Assembly: GCA_012839145.1 (NCBI GenBank)
Contig: DUNY01000281.1
Coordinates: forward strand, 1-12,510
Direction: 5' to 3'
From: Thermoanaerobacterales bacterium
Lineage (GTDB): Bacteria; Bacillota; Thermosediminibacteria; Thermosediminibacterales; Tepidanaerobacteraceae
DNA: 12,510 nucleotides
Below are positions 4,502 to 12,376 of this stretch, in pieces; within the stretch, counting starts at the first letter, position 1; every line of letters begins with the position of its first letter. The translations under genes were made by a program, and so were the position numbers. The notes under the pieces were generated by a model, which had not been told where the DNA came from, ran no database searches, and was given only the letters and a program-made list of their open reading frames with translations.

Positions 4502-6526
4502 TCACGTATTTTGCAGGACATTTAAAATTTCCCGCTCACCCTTGGGTGAGATTATTGTCCCCTTACCTACCATTGTTTGTATGAGACCCGATTTTTTCAA
4601 GGCTTCCATTCGGCTTTTTATTTGCTGTTCACTGAGATTCATACCTTGGGATTTTAATTTTTCACGTATTTTACCTCTTCCTATAATGATTTTGTCTTTT
4701 TTGCTATGATACAGTATCTTTAAAATACATATGGCCTCATCTCTGATATCTGAGTTCTTAAACAGGGGCTTGTCATGAGATGAACGCCCTTTTGAAATGA
4801 ATTTGAGGATTTCATGTCTTGGGTTTTCGGTAACCGGTGAGACGGTGATGATATATTCGGCCAAATTTTCCAGTTCCCGAATATTACCGGGCCAGGGATA
4901 CTTTTTTAAAATGTTTATTATATCGCCATCGAGTTCGGGTATTTTCATATTCTCTCTGGCGGCATATTTCTTTAAAAAAAGTTTCAGCAAAACCTCGATA
5001 TCGTCTTTTCGCTCCCGAAGAGGGGGAACGTAGAGGGGTAAGACATTGAGTCTGTAGTACAGATCCTTTCTAAAACTGCCATTTTCAATCAGTTCTAATA
5101 GATCTTTATTGGTTGCGGCGATAACCCTTACATCTACAGGTATGATTTTTTCACCGGAAATTCGCATGATTTCCTTTTCCTGCAAGACCCGCAGCAGCTT
5201 TGTCTGAATTGATAAGGGAGCATCACCTATCTCATCTAAAAATACGGTGCCTCGGTCGGCCATTTCGAACAGACCCTTTTTACCACCCTTTCTGGCGCCG
5301 GTGAAGGCTCCTTCTTCATATCCGAAAAGCTCGCTTTCCAAGAGACTTTCACTTAAGGCCGCACAGTTAATGGCGATAAAAGGATTATTTTTGCGGTCGG
5401 ATGCATTGTGTATGGATTGGGCTATAAGCTCTTTACCAGTTCCACTCTCACCTATTATCAGTATGGCAGAGTTGGTTTTTGCGATTTTTGCAGCTTTTTT
5501 GATCAAGTCATCTATGGTAAGGCTCTTGTATTTTATATCGGTAAAGGTGTATTTTGCGATATGACCTTTGTGTTTTTGGTGTTTTCTGTACTCTTCATCT
5601 ATGTCTTTGATACGGTTCATTTCTTTTAGAGTTATCAACCGATTATTGTATCCACCCTGAACATGCATTTCAGAATTGGTGATATAGATCTCCCGTCGAT
5701 TAACAGCTTTAAACCCGGAGGTCTGAAACTCATCAAACCAAGGCATTACCTGTTCCAGTTTTAAGCCTTTCATACCGGTATCGATGCCCAGTATTTCTTG
5801 TGCCAGACAGTTGTGAAAAAGTATTTGTTGATTCATATCGGTTACGATGATACCGTCACCGAATTCAGATATAATTTTTTCCATCAATATTAACAGCATT
5901 TCATTTTTGCGGGCAAGACTGTTCAATTCCGTGGAAAGTCTGACCAAGTCACGTATATAACGGGAGCTGACAATGGAGTCAAAGGATTTACTCAAATTGA
6001 AATGCAAAAGTATTTGAACTATGGTTTTAACGCTTATCAGACGGGTGCCCAAGTCTATAACATTTGGTATTGTTTTAGGCACCAACTGGGGTTCGCCTAT
6101 AGTAATGGCATAGTTGAAATTCATATCTTTAAAGGGAACCTGAGGATTATAAGGATGAAAATTTAAATGATTGATGCCGATTAGTTCTAGTTCTTCAACA
6201 ACTTCCACGGTGTTTTCCCACAAGTTGTTTATAACTAGGACATCGGTATTATCAGGTATGTCAAAAAGTAGTTTGAGGTTTTTCGTATTAATATTTCTAG
6301 TAGCAATAATGTATTTACAACCTTTCTTAATATAAGGCAATATCATGTCTTTGACAACGGGAGCTGTTATCAGTATAAGATCATCATCTATCATAGCTTC
6401 GTAATTTAAATCAGTGGTACACAAACTTCTGATTTTTATTTCACTGCCAAAAAGGTCATTAAGTTGTGCATAAGCTTCATCACGTGCTTTGATGTTGTAA
6501 GAAATGGTGGTCAAAGAACCCTTCAA
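4502..6526 (-). CDS. Sigma-54-dependent transcriptional activator (enhancer-binding protein)
   Basis: A 674-residue activator that would use ATP hydrolysis to open sigma-54 promoters. Numbering from the preferred start: residues 1-200 form an N-terminal sensor region of unrecognised type, a PAS-like domain lies at about 210-305, and the AAA+ domain at about 330-565 has Walker A GESGTGKE (359-366), the sigma-54 contact loop GAFTGA (406-411), Walker B VFLDE (428-432), AATN (470-473) and WPGNIREL (545-552). The C-terminus (about 596-662) looks like a winged helix rather than the usual Fis-type HTH. The TTG at 6526 is chosen because GGAGGG lies eight bases upstream. The in-frame ATG at 6559 has no ribosome site and lies in the candidate promoter. 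The gene is divergent from the sigma-54 promoter at 6751, its likely target. The signal is unknown. Confidence 0.93.
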   Translation of the reverse strand: MKGSLTTISYNIKARDEAYAQLNDLFGSEIKIRSLCTTDLNYEAMIDDDLILITAPVVKDMILPYIKKGCKYIIATRNINTKNLKLLFDIPDNTDVLVINNLWENTVEVVEELELIGINHLNFHPYNPQVPFKDMNFNYAITIGEPQLVPKTIPNVIDLGTRLISVKTIVQILLHFNLSKSFDSIVSSRYIRDLVRLSTELNSLARKNEMLLILMEKIISEFGDGIIVTDMNQQILFHNCLAQEILGIDTGMKGLKLEQVMPWFDEFQTSGFKAVNRREIYITNSEMHVQGGYNNRLITLKEMNRIKDIDEEYRKHQKHKGHIAKYTFTDIKYKSLTIDDLIKKAAKIAKTNSAILIIGESGTGKELIAQSIHNASDRKNNPFIAINCAALSESLLESELFGYEEGAFTGARKGGKKGLFEMADRGTVFLDEIGDAPLSIQTKLLRVLQEKEIMRISGEKIIPVDVRVIAATNKDLLELIENGSFRKDLYYRLNVLPLYVPPLRERKDDIEVLLKLFLKKYAARENMKIPELDGDIINILKKYPWPGNIRELENLAEYIITVSPVTENPRHEILKFISKGRSSHDKPLFKNSDIRDEAICILKILYHSKKDKIIIGRGKIREKLKSQGMNLSEQQIKSRMEALKKSGLIQTMVGKGTIISPKGEREILNVLQNT

Positions 6527-6556
6527 TTTATTTGCCCTCCGGTTTCGTTTATTAGT

Positions 6557-6585
6557 CATATATGAATATTCGACAAGTTTTGCAA
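6557..6585 (-). promoter_or_regulatory. Possible promoter of the activator gene
   Basis: On the minus strand, TTGCAA (6585-6580) and TATATG (6562-6557) are 17 bases apart, each matching four of six consensus bases. The start point would be near 6550, downstream of the ATG at 6559, which agrees with the TTG start at 6526. Confidence 0.4.
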
Positions 6586-6596
6586 AAAACCTTCAT

Positions 6597-6616
6597 AACC
6601 TGGTGAAAACCAGGTT
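6597..6616. promoter_or_regulatory. Candidate enhancer (upstream activating) palindrome
   Basis: AACCTGGT (6597-6604) and ACCAGGTT (6609-6616) form an exact 8-bp inverted repeat separated by GAAA. It lies about 145 bp upstream of the -24 element at 6751, the usual range for sigma-54 activator sites, and next to the activator gene. On the plus strand it is also followed by GTATTTTTT, so as RNA it could be a terminator; no plus-strand gene ends here, which favours a DNA site. Confidence 0.45.
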
Positions 6617-6750
6617 GTATTTTTTGGTAAGACAATTTAACAAAAAATAGCAATAAAAGGTTCAGGATAAAATTGCCATAAAAATATGAAAGCCAATAGA
6701 ACAAGGTTTTTGCTATCTATTGAAAATCCTTATCAAACTTTTTAAAACTG

Positions 6751-6766
6751 TGGCATATATCTTGCG
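6751..6766 (+). promoter_or_regulatory. Sigma-54 (-24/-12) promoter of the catabolic cluster
   Basis: TGGCAT (6751-6756), five bases, then TTGCG (6762-6766). The GG and GC are at the correct 10-bp distance for RpoN (consensus TGGCAC-N5-TTGCW). The predicted start is near 6776, about 44 bases before the dehydrogenase gene. The divergent gene encodes a GAFTGA-type activator, which supports this call. A further inverted repeat, CAATAGA/TCTATTG, lies upstream at 6694-6722. Confidence 0.85.
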
Positions 6767-6819
6767 TAAAAATAAAATTGAAAACATTTAAACATATATA
6801 GCATGAGTGAGGGAGTTAG

Positions 6820-7773
6820 ATGAAAAATATTCTGGTAACATCGAAAGATCTTAAAAATAACAACTGGGAAGCAATAGAACAATTATTGAAAACAAACCGA
6901 ATTCAGGCGATATTTAATGAAAAACAAGAGGCCATGAGTGCTGAAGATATTTGTTCGGTTTGTTCAAAAAACAAAATTGAAGGAATAATAGTTTATTCCA
7001 GCTCAGATGAGGTAAACGATACGGTTTTCGAAAATTGTAGGGACTTAAAAGTGGTATCAAGGCACGGAGTCGGTACTGAGAATATTGATGTGAAAGTGGC
7101 CCGAAAGTACGGTGTACAGGTAAGGACCACAAAGGATTTGTATGATTATGAGACTGTAGCGGATTTGGCTTTTGGATTGATGCTATGCTTAGCTCGTAAA
7201 ATTGCCAGGATGGACAGAGCTTTAAGGGAAAAAAATTGGCTCAGAGAGGTAGGTAATGATGTTTGGGGTAAGACCTTGGGGATTGTAGGCCTTGGCAGGA
7301 TAGGGAAGGCTTTGGCCAGAAGGGCTTCAGGCTTTAAAATGAAGGTTCTGTCATATGATCCATATGTTGACGATTCAGTGAGGGAAAATGGTATTAAAAT
7401 GGTGGATTTAAACCTATTGTTAAAAGAAAGTGACTTTATTTCACTTCACATGCCTTTGACAAAAGAGACGTATCACATTATCGACTCTGATCAGTTTGAG
7501 CTTATGAAAAATACGGCATATCTAATAAATACGGCAAGAGCCGATCTTATAAATCAGGAAGTGCTTTTGGAAGTGTTAAAGAAAAGGGAAATAGCCGGTG
7601 CAGCTGTAGATGTTTATTCTATAGAGCCTGCAGTAAAAGATCCTTTAATAGAAAGCAATTTGGTTAATTTGGTATATACGCCCCATGTTGGCTCTTATAC
7701 CATAGAAAACCTTAAACAAATGGATTATGCTGTTTTTAAAAACGCCGTTGATGTAATCACAAACAGGATGTAA
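6820..7773 (+). CDS. D-isomer-specific 2-hydroxyacid dehydrogenase (NAD-dependent)
   Basis: A 317-residue cytoplasmic enzyme of the D-2-hydroxyacid dehydrogenase family, which interconverts 2-oxo acids and D-2-hydroxy acids. The substrate domain contains SRHGVGTENID (80-90). The Rossmann fold has GLGRIG (157-162), with Asp180 after the second strand, which favours NAD over NADP. Catalytic residues fit Arg240 (NTARADLIN), Glu269 (YSIEP) and His289 (TPHVGS). Length matches the short SerA/phosphoglycerate-dehydrogenase-like group without an ACT domain. The ATG has GAGGGAG upstream. It is the first gene behind the sigma-54 promoter, so its substrate is likely linked to the material imported and cleaved by the following genes rather than to serine synthesis. 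The exact substrate cannot be read from sequence. Confidence 0.9.
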   Translation: MKNILVTSKDLKNNNWEAIEQLLKTNRIQAIFNEKQEAMSAEDICSVCSKNKIEGIIVYSSSDEVNDTVFENCRDLKVVSRHGVGTENIDVKVARKYGVQVRTTKDLYDYETVADLAFGLMLCLARKIARMDRALREKNWLREVGNDVWGKTLGIVGLGRIGKALARRASGFKMKVLSYDPYVDDSVRENGIKMVDLNLLLKESDFISLHMPLTKETYHIIDSDQFELMKNTAYLINTARADLINQEVLLEVLKKREIAGAAVDVYSIEPAVKDPLIESNLVNLVYTPHVGSYTIENLKQMDYAVFKNAVDVITNRM

Positions 7774-7905
7774 AAAAAAGCAAGAGGCAAAAATAACTAC
7801 TAACAGCATAAGCCGAAAAATTGTAAAGTTGATTAATGGAGAGAGGAGGGTAGAATTAAAAACGTCGATCATTTCCATACTTTTAAATGAGAAGGAGATG
7901 TTGTT
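7774..7905 (+). other. Spacer between dehydrogenase and transporter genes
   Basis: No promoter or terminator is seen. It is A/T- and purine-rich and holds a ribosome-site-like GAGAGGAGGG near 7839-7848 that is not followed by an ATG, GTG or TTG at useful distance. The transporter gene has its own site (AAGGAGA) near 7891. Co-transcription with the dehydrogenase gene is likely. Confidence 0.5.
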
Positions 7906-9441
7906 ATGCCGGTAAAAGATGTTGAAGAAAAACGAGGGTTTTTCGGCTGGATTGAGCGAGTCGGAAACAAGATTCCGAATCCTGTATATCTGTTTCTGTT
8001 GTTATCAATTATCGCTGCTATTTTTTCTATGATTTTAAGTTATATGGGTGTAAGTGCTATCAATCCGACTACACAGGAAGAAGTCCAAGTTGTAAACATT
8101 CTTACCAGTCAAGGAATAGCCAAATTTTTGATGAATATGCACAAGGAATTTGTAGCTTTTCCACCTCTGGCCACAGTGTTTGTAGGAACTTTAGGCTTGG
8201 GTGTTGCAAACCGGAGTGGATTTTTAAGCAGCACTTTAAAATTGGCAGGATTATTTAAAAGTAAAACCATAACTACTTTTGTAGTATTTTTAATAGGTAT
8301 TTGTGGTAACTTAGTTGGTGATGCGGCCTTTGTCATTTATCCGCCTTTGGTTGCAATACTTTTTAAAAATACCGGCAGAAATCCATTGGCAGGACTATTT
8401 GCGGCTTATGCCAGTGTTTGCTGCGGTTTTGGTGCCAACCTTGTAGTCGGTGCTGCTGATGCTTCATTGGCAGGGATGACCGAAGCAGCTGCAAAATTAA
8501 TAGATCCGGATTTTATTACTTCACCGGCAATGGGCTACTATTTCTTGCTTGCCTCTACTTTGTTCTTAGCTCCCATGGGAACATGGTTGCATCTAAAATA
8601 TGTGGAACCAAGGCTTGATAAAGTGGGACTTGGAAGACAACAGAATAATGCACAAATGGACGAAGATTTCAACCCCGTTCCGACGGAGATGGAACTTAAA
8701 GGTTTAAAAAATGCCGGAATATCTGTCTTAGTTTTTTTAGCAGTTGTAGTATTGATGACTTTTCCCGGTATGCCCTTTGCGGCTCCTGAGGGGGGCACGG
8801 TGGTAACCGGTGCTTTACTGAAATCTATCGTCGGTCTGATTTTCTTCCTATTCTATATACCAGGTTATGTGTATGGTAAAACCCTTGGAACAGTGAAGAA
8901 TTTTAATGATACTATAGGTATGATGACAAGTGAAATAAAAACTTTGGCAAGCTTTTTCGTAATTTCGTTCTTCGCTGCACAATTTCTGGCTATTTTTAGA
9001 GACAGTAATATAGGATTGATTGTAGCTATATCCGGTGGGAACTTCTTAAACAGTTCAGGATTACAAGGGGCTTGGCTGCTGGCAATATTTGTGCTTCTTG
9101 TGGCATTTATCAACTTGTTTATCGGAAGTGCCAATGCAAAATGGGCAATTCTTTCCACTATTTTCGTTCCCATGTTGATGATGGCTGGAGTGAACCCGGC
9201 AGCTACCCAATCGGCTTATCGGATAGGGGACAGCTTGACCAACAATATTTCACCCATGTTTGCTTATATGGCAATTATTTTGGGATATGCGCAGGAATAT
9301 GATAAGAGGGCAAAATTCGGAACAGTTGTTTCTTATATGTTGCCTTATACTTTATGGTTTGGTGTAGTATGGATTGCATTTTTGGTAATATGGATGTTTC
9401 TCGGGATTCCCTTCGGACCCGGTTACCCAGGGCTTATGTAG
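7906..9441 (+). CDS. AbgT-family transporter
   Basis: A 511-residue inner-membrane protein of the AbgT family. Its members import p-aminobenzoyl-glutamate in Escherichia coli or export sulfonamides in some bacteria. The start GWIERVGNKIPNP (14-26) is typical, followed by many hydrophobic segments, for example at 27-46, 123-139, 270-286, 304-322, 346-363, 388-407, 417-430 and 480-500. Family hallmarks are GNLVGDAAFVIYPPL (134-148), IGSANAKWAI (406-415) and YRIGDSLTNNISPMFAY (438-454). AAGGAGA precedes the ATG. Because two M20 amidohydrolases follow, the substrate is probably an N-acyl amino acid, an aminobenzoyl-type conjugate or a small peptide; import is inferred from context. Direction and substrate are not proven by sequence. 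Confidence 0.93.
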   Translation: MPVKDVEEKRGFFGWIERVGNKIPNPVYLFLLLSIIAAIFSMILSYMGVSAINPTTQEEVQVVNILTSQGIAKFLMNMHKEFVAFPPLATVFVGTLGLGVANRSGFLSSTLKLAGLFKSKTITTFVVFLIGICGNLVGDAAFVIYPPLVAILFKNTGRNPLAGLFAAYASVCCGFGANLVVGAADASLAGMTEAAAKLIDPDFITSPAMGYYFLLASTLFLAPMGTWLHLKYVEPRLDKVGLGRQQNNAQMDEDFNPVPTEMELKGLKNAGISVLVFLAVVVLMTFPGMPFAAPEGGTVVTGALLKSIVGLIFFLFYIPGYVYGKTLGTVKNFNDTIGMMTSEIKTLASFFVISFFAAQFLAIFRDSNIGLIVAISGGNFLNSSGLQGAWLLAIFVLLVAFINLFIGSANAKWAILSTIFVPMLMMAGVNPAATQSAYRIGDSLTNNISPMFAYMAIILGYAQEYDKRAKFGTVVSYMLPYTLWFGVVWIAFLVIWMFLGIPFGPGYPGLM

Positions 9442-9455
9442 AAAACATTTAGATC

Positions 9456-9506
9456 AAAGGCGCATGTAAACAGGCAAGAAAGTTAGTAAATACATGCGCC
9501 TTTTTT
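9456..9506 (+). terminator. Intrinsic terminator-like hairpin after the transporter gene
   Basis: AAAGGCGCATGTA (9456-9468) pairs exactly with TACATGCGCCTTT (9491-9503) across a 22-base loop, and the T-run continues to 9506. It lies inside the gene cluster, 38 bases before the next start codon. It may reduce rather than end downstream expression, since no clear new promoter follows. Confidence 0.75.
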
Positions 9507-9543
9507 CCAATTATCATACTTTGAGAGATTTGAGGTGCGTAAT

Positions 9544-10800
9544 ATGGGTCTATCAAAAGAAATAAAAGCATTAAGGGACGAGATTGTCGAGTATAGAAGG
9601 CGTTTTCATATGTATCCAGAAGTGAGCAACAAGGAGTATGAAACTGCCAATTTTATTGTTAGTGAGCTTGAAAAGATGGGGGTAAAGGTCGTAAAGCAGG
9701 GGACCCAGCCCCAGGAGATAGTTAAGGAGATTTATACAAACAATGATAAAAAAACTGTTACAATTCAAGGTGAATCCCTTCCGGGTGTTGTAGGTTTGAT
9801 TGAAGGTAAATATCCGGGCAAAACCGTGGCTATTCGGGCTGACATGGATGCTTTGGCTGTAGAAGAGAAAAATGATGTTCCTTATCGCTCCAAAAAACAA
9901 GGGGTCATGCACGCCTGCGGCCATGATGCTCATATGGCCATGGCTTTAGGTGTGGCAGCATATTTGTCAAAACAGAAGGATCAGATGAAGGGAAATGTAA
10001 AACTCATATTTCAGCCAGCAGAAGAATATGTGGGCGGAGCGGTACCCATGATAAGGGATGGTGTGTTGGAAAACCCCAAAGTCGATGCGATTTTTGGGCT
10101 TCACATGGATCCCGGGTACAAGACCGGTGAAATCGGCATATCATATGGTGAAACCATGGCATCTTCAGATAGACTGATTATCAAAATAAATGGGAAAAGC
10201 ACTCACGGGGCTTCCCCCCATCAAGGAATAGATGCCGTTGTCATTGCCGGCCAGGCTCTGGTTGCAATGCAGGCAGTAATGAGCCGCATGAAGAGCCCGT
10301 TGGAATCTGGAGTTTTAAGCTTTGGCACAATACATGGCGGAGAGCAGCCCAATTCCATTGCGGAAGAAGTAGTTATCCGAGGCATATTAAGAACTTTTAA
10401 GCCCGAAGTCCGGGAAAAGGCCATTGAGGATATTTATAAGGTACTAAAGGGTGTGACAGAAGCCTTTGGCGGCTCTTTTGAATTTACCCGGGAAAAAAGT
10501 TATGACAGTTTGTGTAATGACAAAAAAATGGTAGAGTTTCTAAAGGAAACTGCCAAGGATATTATCGGAGAAGAGAATATAAAGGAACTGGAAAAACCCA
10601 GGACTATTGTAGAAGATTTTGCTTATTATTTACAAGAAGTTCCAGGTGCCTTTATGTTTTTAGGCACAGGCAACGAGGAAAAAGATTCATGTCATCCTTT
10701 GCACAGTTCTCAATTTAATATAGATGAAGATTCACTGGAAATAGGTGTGGCTATCATGTCTGCTGTTATAATGAAGTATCTAAATCAGGATTTCGTGTAA
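9544..10800 (+). CDS. M20 family amidohydrolase (M20D/HipO-AbgB-like)
   Basis: A 418-residue cytosolic metallohydrolase that would cleave an amide bond, releasing an amino acid from an N-acyl amino acid, hippurate-like compound or small peptide. Metal and catalytic motifs are complete: HACGHDAH (123-130), QPAEE (157-161), LHMDP with His187, STHGASPHQG in the lid domain (219-228), and CHPLHSSQF (383-391). The ATG at 9544 is preferred, with GAGGTG six bases upstream; the in-frame GTG at 9535 lies inside that site. Residues about 52-80, between the first helices and the LPGVVGLIEG strand, form a longer segment than is usual in the family. The gene follows the AbgT transporter gene, a known pairing for uptake plus hydrolysis. 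Substrate unknown. Confidence 0.93.
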   Translation: MGLSKEIKALRDEIVEYRRRFHMYPEVSNKEYETANFIVSELEKMGVKVVKQGTQPQEIVKEIYTNNDKKTVTIQGESLPGVVGLIEGKYPGKTVAIRADMDALAVEEKNDVPYRSKKQGVMHACGHDAHMAMALGVAAYLSKQKDQMKGNVKLIFQPAEEYVGGAVPMIRDGVLENPKVDAIFGLHMDPGYKTGEIGISYGETMASSDRLIIKINGKSTHGASPHQGIDAVVIAGQALVAMQAVMSRMKSPLESGVLSFGTIHGGEQPNSIAEEVVIRGILRTFKPEVREKAIEDIYKVLKGVTEAFGGSFEFTREKSYDSLCNDKKMVEFLKETAKDIIGEENIKELEKPRTIVEDFAYYLQEVPGAFMFLGTGNEEKDSCHPLHSSQFNIDEDSLEIGVAIMSAVIMKYLNQDFV

Positions 10801-10924
10801 AAACTCTTTTAAACGTTGTCATTAAACCGTTCCGAACACTAACATGTCATGCTTAAGTAAAGGTGCCGTCATCTTCACCGGAGCTTTTCATACGAGAATC
10901 AACCAGCTTGATGGAGGTGTTTTT
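10801..10924 (+). other. Spacer between the two M20 genes
   Basis: No terminator, strong promoter or conserved element is seen. A reading frame extends upstream from the second M20 gene to an ATG at 10844, but that start has no ribosome site. Confidence 0.4.
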
Positions 10925-12154
10925 ATGGATTTAGATACCACAGCCCAAAAAATGATTGAGCAAATAGATAAAAATGCAGACAGAATAAAAGATTTGAGCT
11001 TGTATATTCATTCTCACCCTGAAACAGCCAGTACGGAATATAAAGCGGCTAAAATACTTTGTGATGAACTTGAAAAAAACGGGTTTAAAGTGGAACGAGG
11101 TCTAGAAGCATTAAGGCCGGTGAATAATGAAGAGATATTTTTGAAAACAGCCTTTAAAGCCATTTTTAAAGGCAAAGAAGAAGGTTCAAATATAGCTATC
11201 TTGCTGGAATATGATGCTCTGCCCATAGGACACGGATGTGGTCATAATCTCATATGTGCCGCCGGTTTAAGCGCGGCTCTCGGACTTGGCGGCATAATGA
11301 AAGATTTACCGGGTACATTGGTAGTGTATGGAACACCGGCAGAGGAAAACGGACTGAAAGGGAATAAAACAGAAATGGTCCATGCAGGCCATTTTAAAGA
11401 TATAGATATAGTGCTAGCCAATCACCCTGGGGATCGGTGGGATACTAAAGCCAATTGGCTGGCATTCAGGAAACTCTATGTGGATTTTCACGGTGTTGCT
11501 TCTCATGCGGCTTCGGCTCCTGAAAAGGGTATAAGTGCTCTTAAAGCGGCATGCCTGTTTTTTAACGGAGTGGATGCCCTTCGAGAATTTGTAAGGTCCG
11601 ATACTCGTATGCATGGAAGAATAGTAAACGGCGGTAGGATGTGTAATATTGTGCCGGATTATTCCCAGGTGGAGTTCGGTGTGCGGGCCTTTGACCTGGT
11701 TTATGTGGACGAGCTCAAGGAAAAGGTGACCAATATTATTAAAGGGGCATGTCTGATGACAGGAGCCAAAGCTGACTATGAATGGGGCTATGGCGTAAAT
11801 GCTCCCATAATAGTTCCTACCCTATCGGACTTTGTAACGGAAAACATAAAAGGGTTCGGAGTGGAGAAAAATAAAATAAAACCATGGACTGCCTATGCGT
11901 CTACGGATTTGGGTGAAGTAGGGGTAAATTGTCCTACGATGAATCTGTTTTTTGCCGCAGCTCCTGAAGGGGTCAATCTTCATACTGAAGAAATGGTAGC
12001 GGCCTCAGGTTCTGAGCGGGCACTTGATAATATGATTTTGGCAAGTAAAATTTTAGCTTACTCTGCTTATAAATTATTTAGCAACTGGAGACAAGTTAAA
12101 GATATAAAGCAGGAATTTGAGCAAATAAGAAGAAATCTCTATGGAGGAATGTAG
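10925..12154 (+). CDS. Second M20 amidohydrolase (AbgB/PM20D2-like)
   Basis: A 409-residue M20 metallohydrolase of a different branch from the preceding gene. LEYDALPIGHGCGHN (94-108), with His103 and His107, resembles the AbgB/ACY1L2 (PM20D2) group, whose members hydrolyse p-aminobenzoyl-glutamate or unusual dipeptides. Other conserved parts are YGTPAEEN (135-142), ANHPGD with His167, GVASHAASAPEKG (190-202) and NLHTEEM near the end (His353). The ATG at 10925 is chosen because GGAGGTG lies five bases upstream; the longer frame from 10844 adds 27 residues without family similarity. Two distinct M20 enzymes beside one AbgT transporter suggest either a two-subunit hydrolase (as in AbgA/AbgB) or two successive cleavages. 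The two proteins differ clearly, so this is not a recent duplication. Confidence 0.9.
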   Translation: MDLDTTAQKMIEQIDKNADRIKDLSLYIHSHPETASTEYKAAKILCDELEKNGFKVERGLEALRPVNNEEIFLKTAFKAIFKGKEEGSNIAILLEYDALPIGHGCGHNLICAAGLSAALGLGGIMKDLPGTLVVYGTPAEENGLKGNKTEMVHAGHFKDIDIVLANHPGDRWDTKANWLAFRKLYVDFHGVASHAASAPEKGISALKAACLFFNGVDALREFVRSDTRMHGRIVNGGRMCNIVPDYSQVEFGVRAFDLVYVDELKEKVTNIIKGACLMTGAKADYEWGYGVNAPIIVPTLSDFVTENIKGFGVEKNKIKPWTAYASTDLGEVGVNCPTMNLFFAAAPEGVNLHTEEMVAASGSERALDNMILASKILAYSAYKLFSNWRQVKDIKQEFEQIRRNLYGGM

Positions 12155-12156
12155 GG

Positions 12157-12350
12157 AAAGCAAGGGGACGGCAGACTGTATAAAAACTGTCACAGTATTA
12201 AAGATGGTCAACATTGTCATCCTGAGCGAAGCGAAGGATCTAAGACTCTTAACTGCGTTCAGAGTGACACAAAGCATGAATTGGCGGGTTTTCACATGCT
12301 TGACGGTGCTGTGGCTTTCCCGAAAAAGCAATAACCCCGTCCCCGGCTTT
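12157..12350. repeat. Repeat-derived palindromic insert (MITE/REP-like)
   Basis: An outer imperfect inverted repeat, AAAGCAAGGGGACGG (12157-12171) and CCGTCCCCGGCTTT (12337-12350), bounds an inner one at 12215-12269. The inner one starts TGTCATCCTGAGCGAAGCG and ends GCGTTCAGAGTGACA, with TGTCA/TGACA ends. The sequence TGTCATCCTGAGCGAAGCGA is familiar as an intergenic repeat in many bacterial genomes, and GGGGACGG ends are common in palindromic repeats of Clostridia; both statements are from memory. No transposase is encoded. The insert may have split the lyase gene from the M20 gene upstream. Confidence 0.6.
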
Positions 12351-12376
12351 ACATAGTAAAACGAGGTGAGATATTA

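Noticed and set aside
4489..4505. Intrinsic terminator for the activator gene
   Set aside because: Only a 5-bp A/T-rich stem with a short T-run that overlaps the stop codon.
7839..7892. Small ORF behind GAGAGGAGGG in the spacer before the transporter gene
   Set aside because: No ATG, GTG or TTG follows at a usable distance. An ATT-initiated 11-codon frame is possible but unsupported.
10844..10924. Longer start for the second M20 gene
   Set aside because: No ribosome site before the ATG at 10844 and no family similarity in the added 27 residues, whereas GGAGGTG directly precedes the ATG at 10925.
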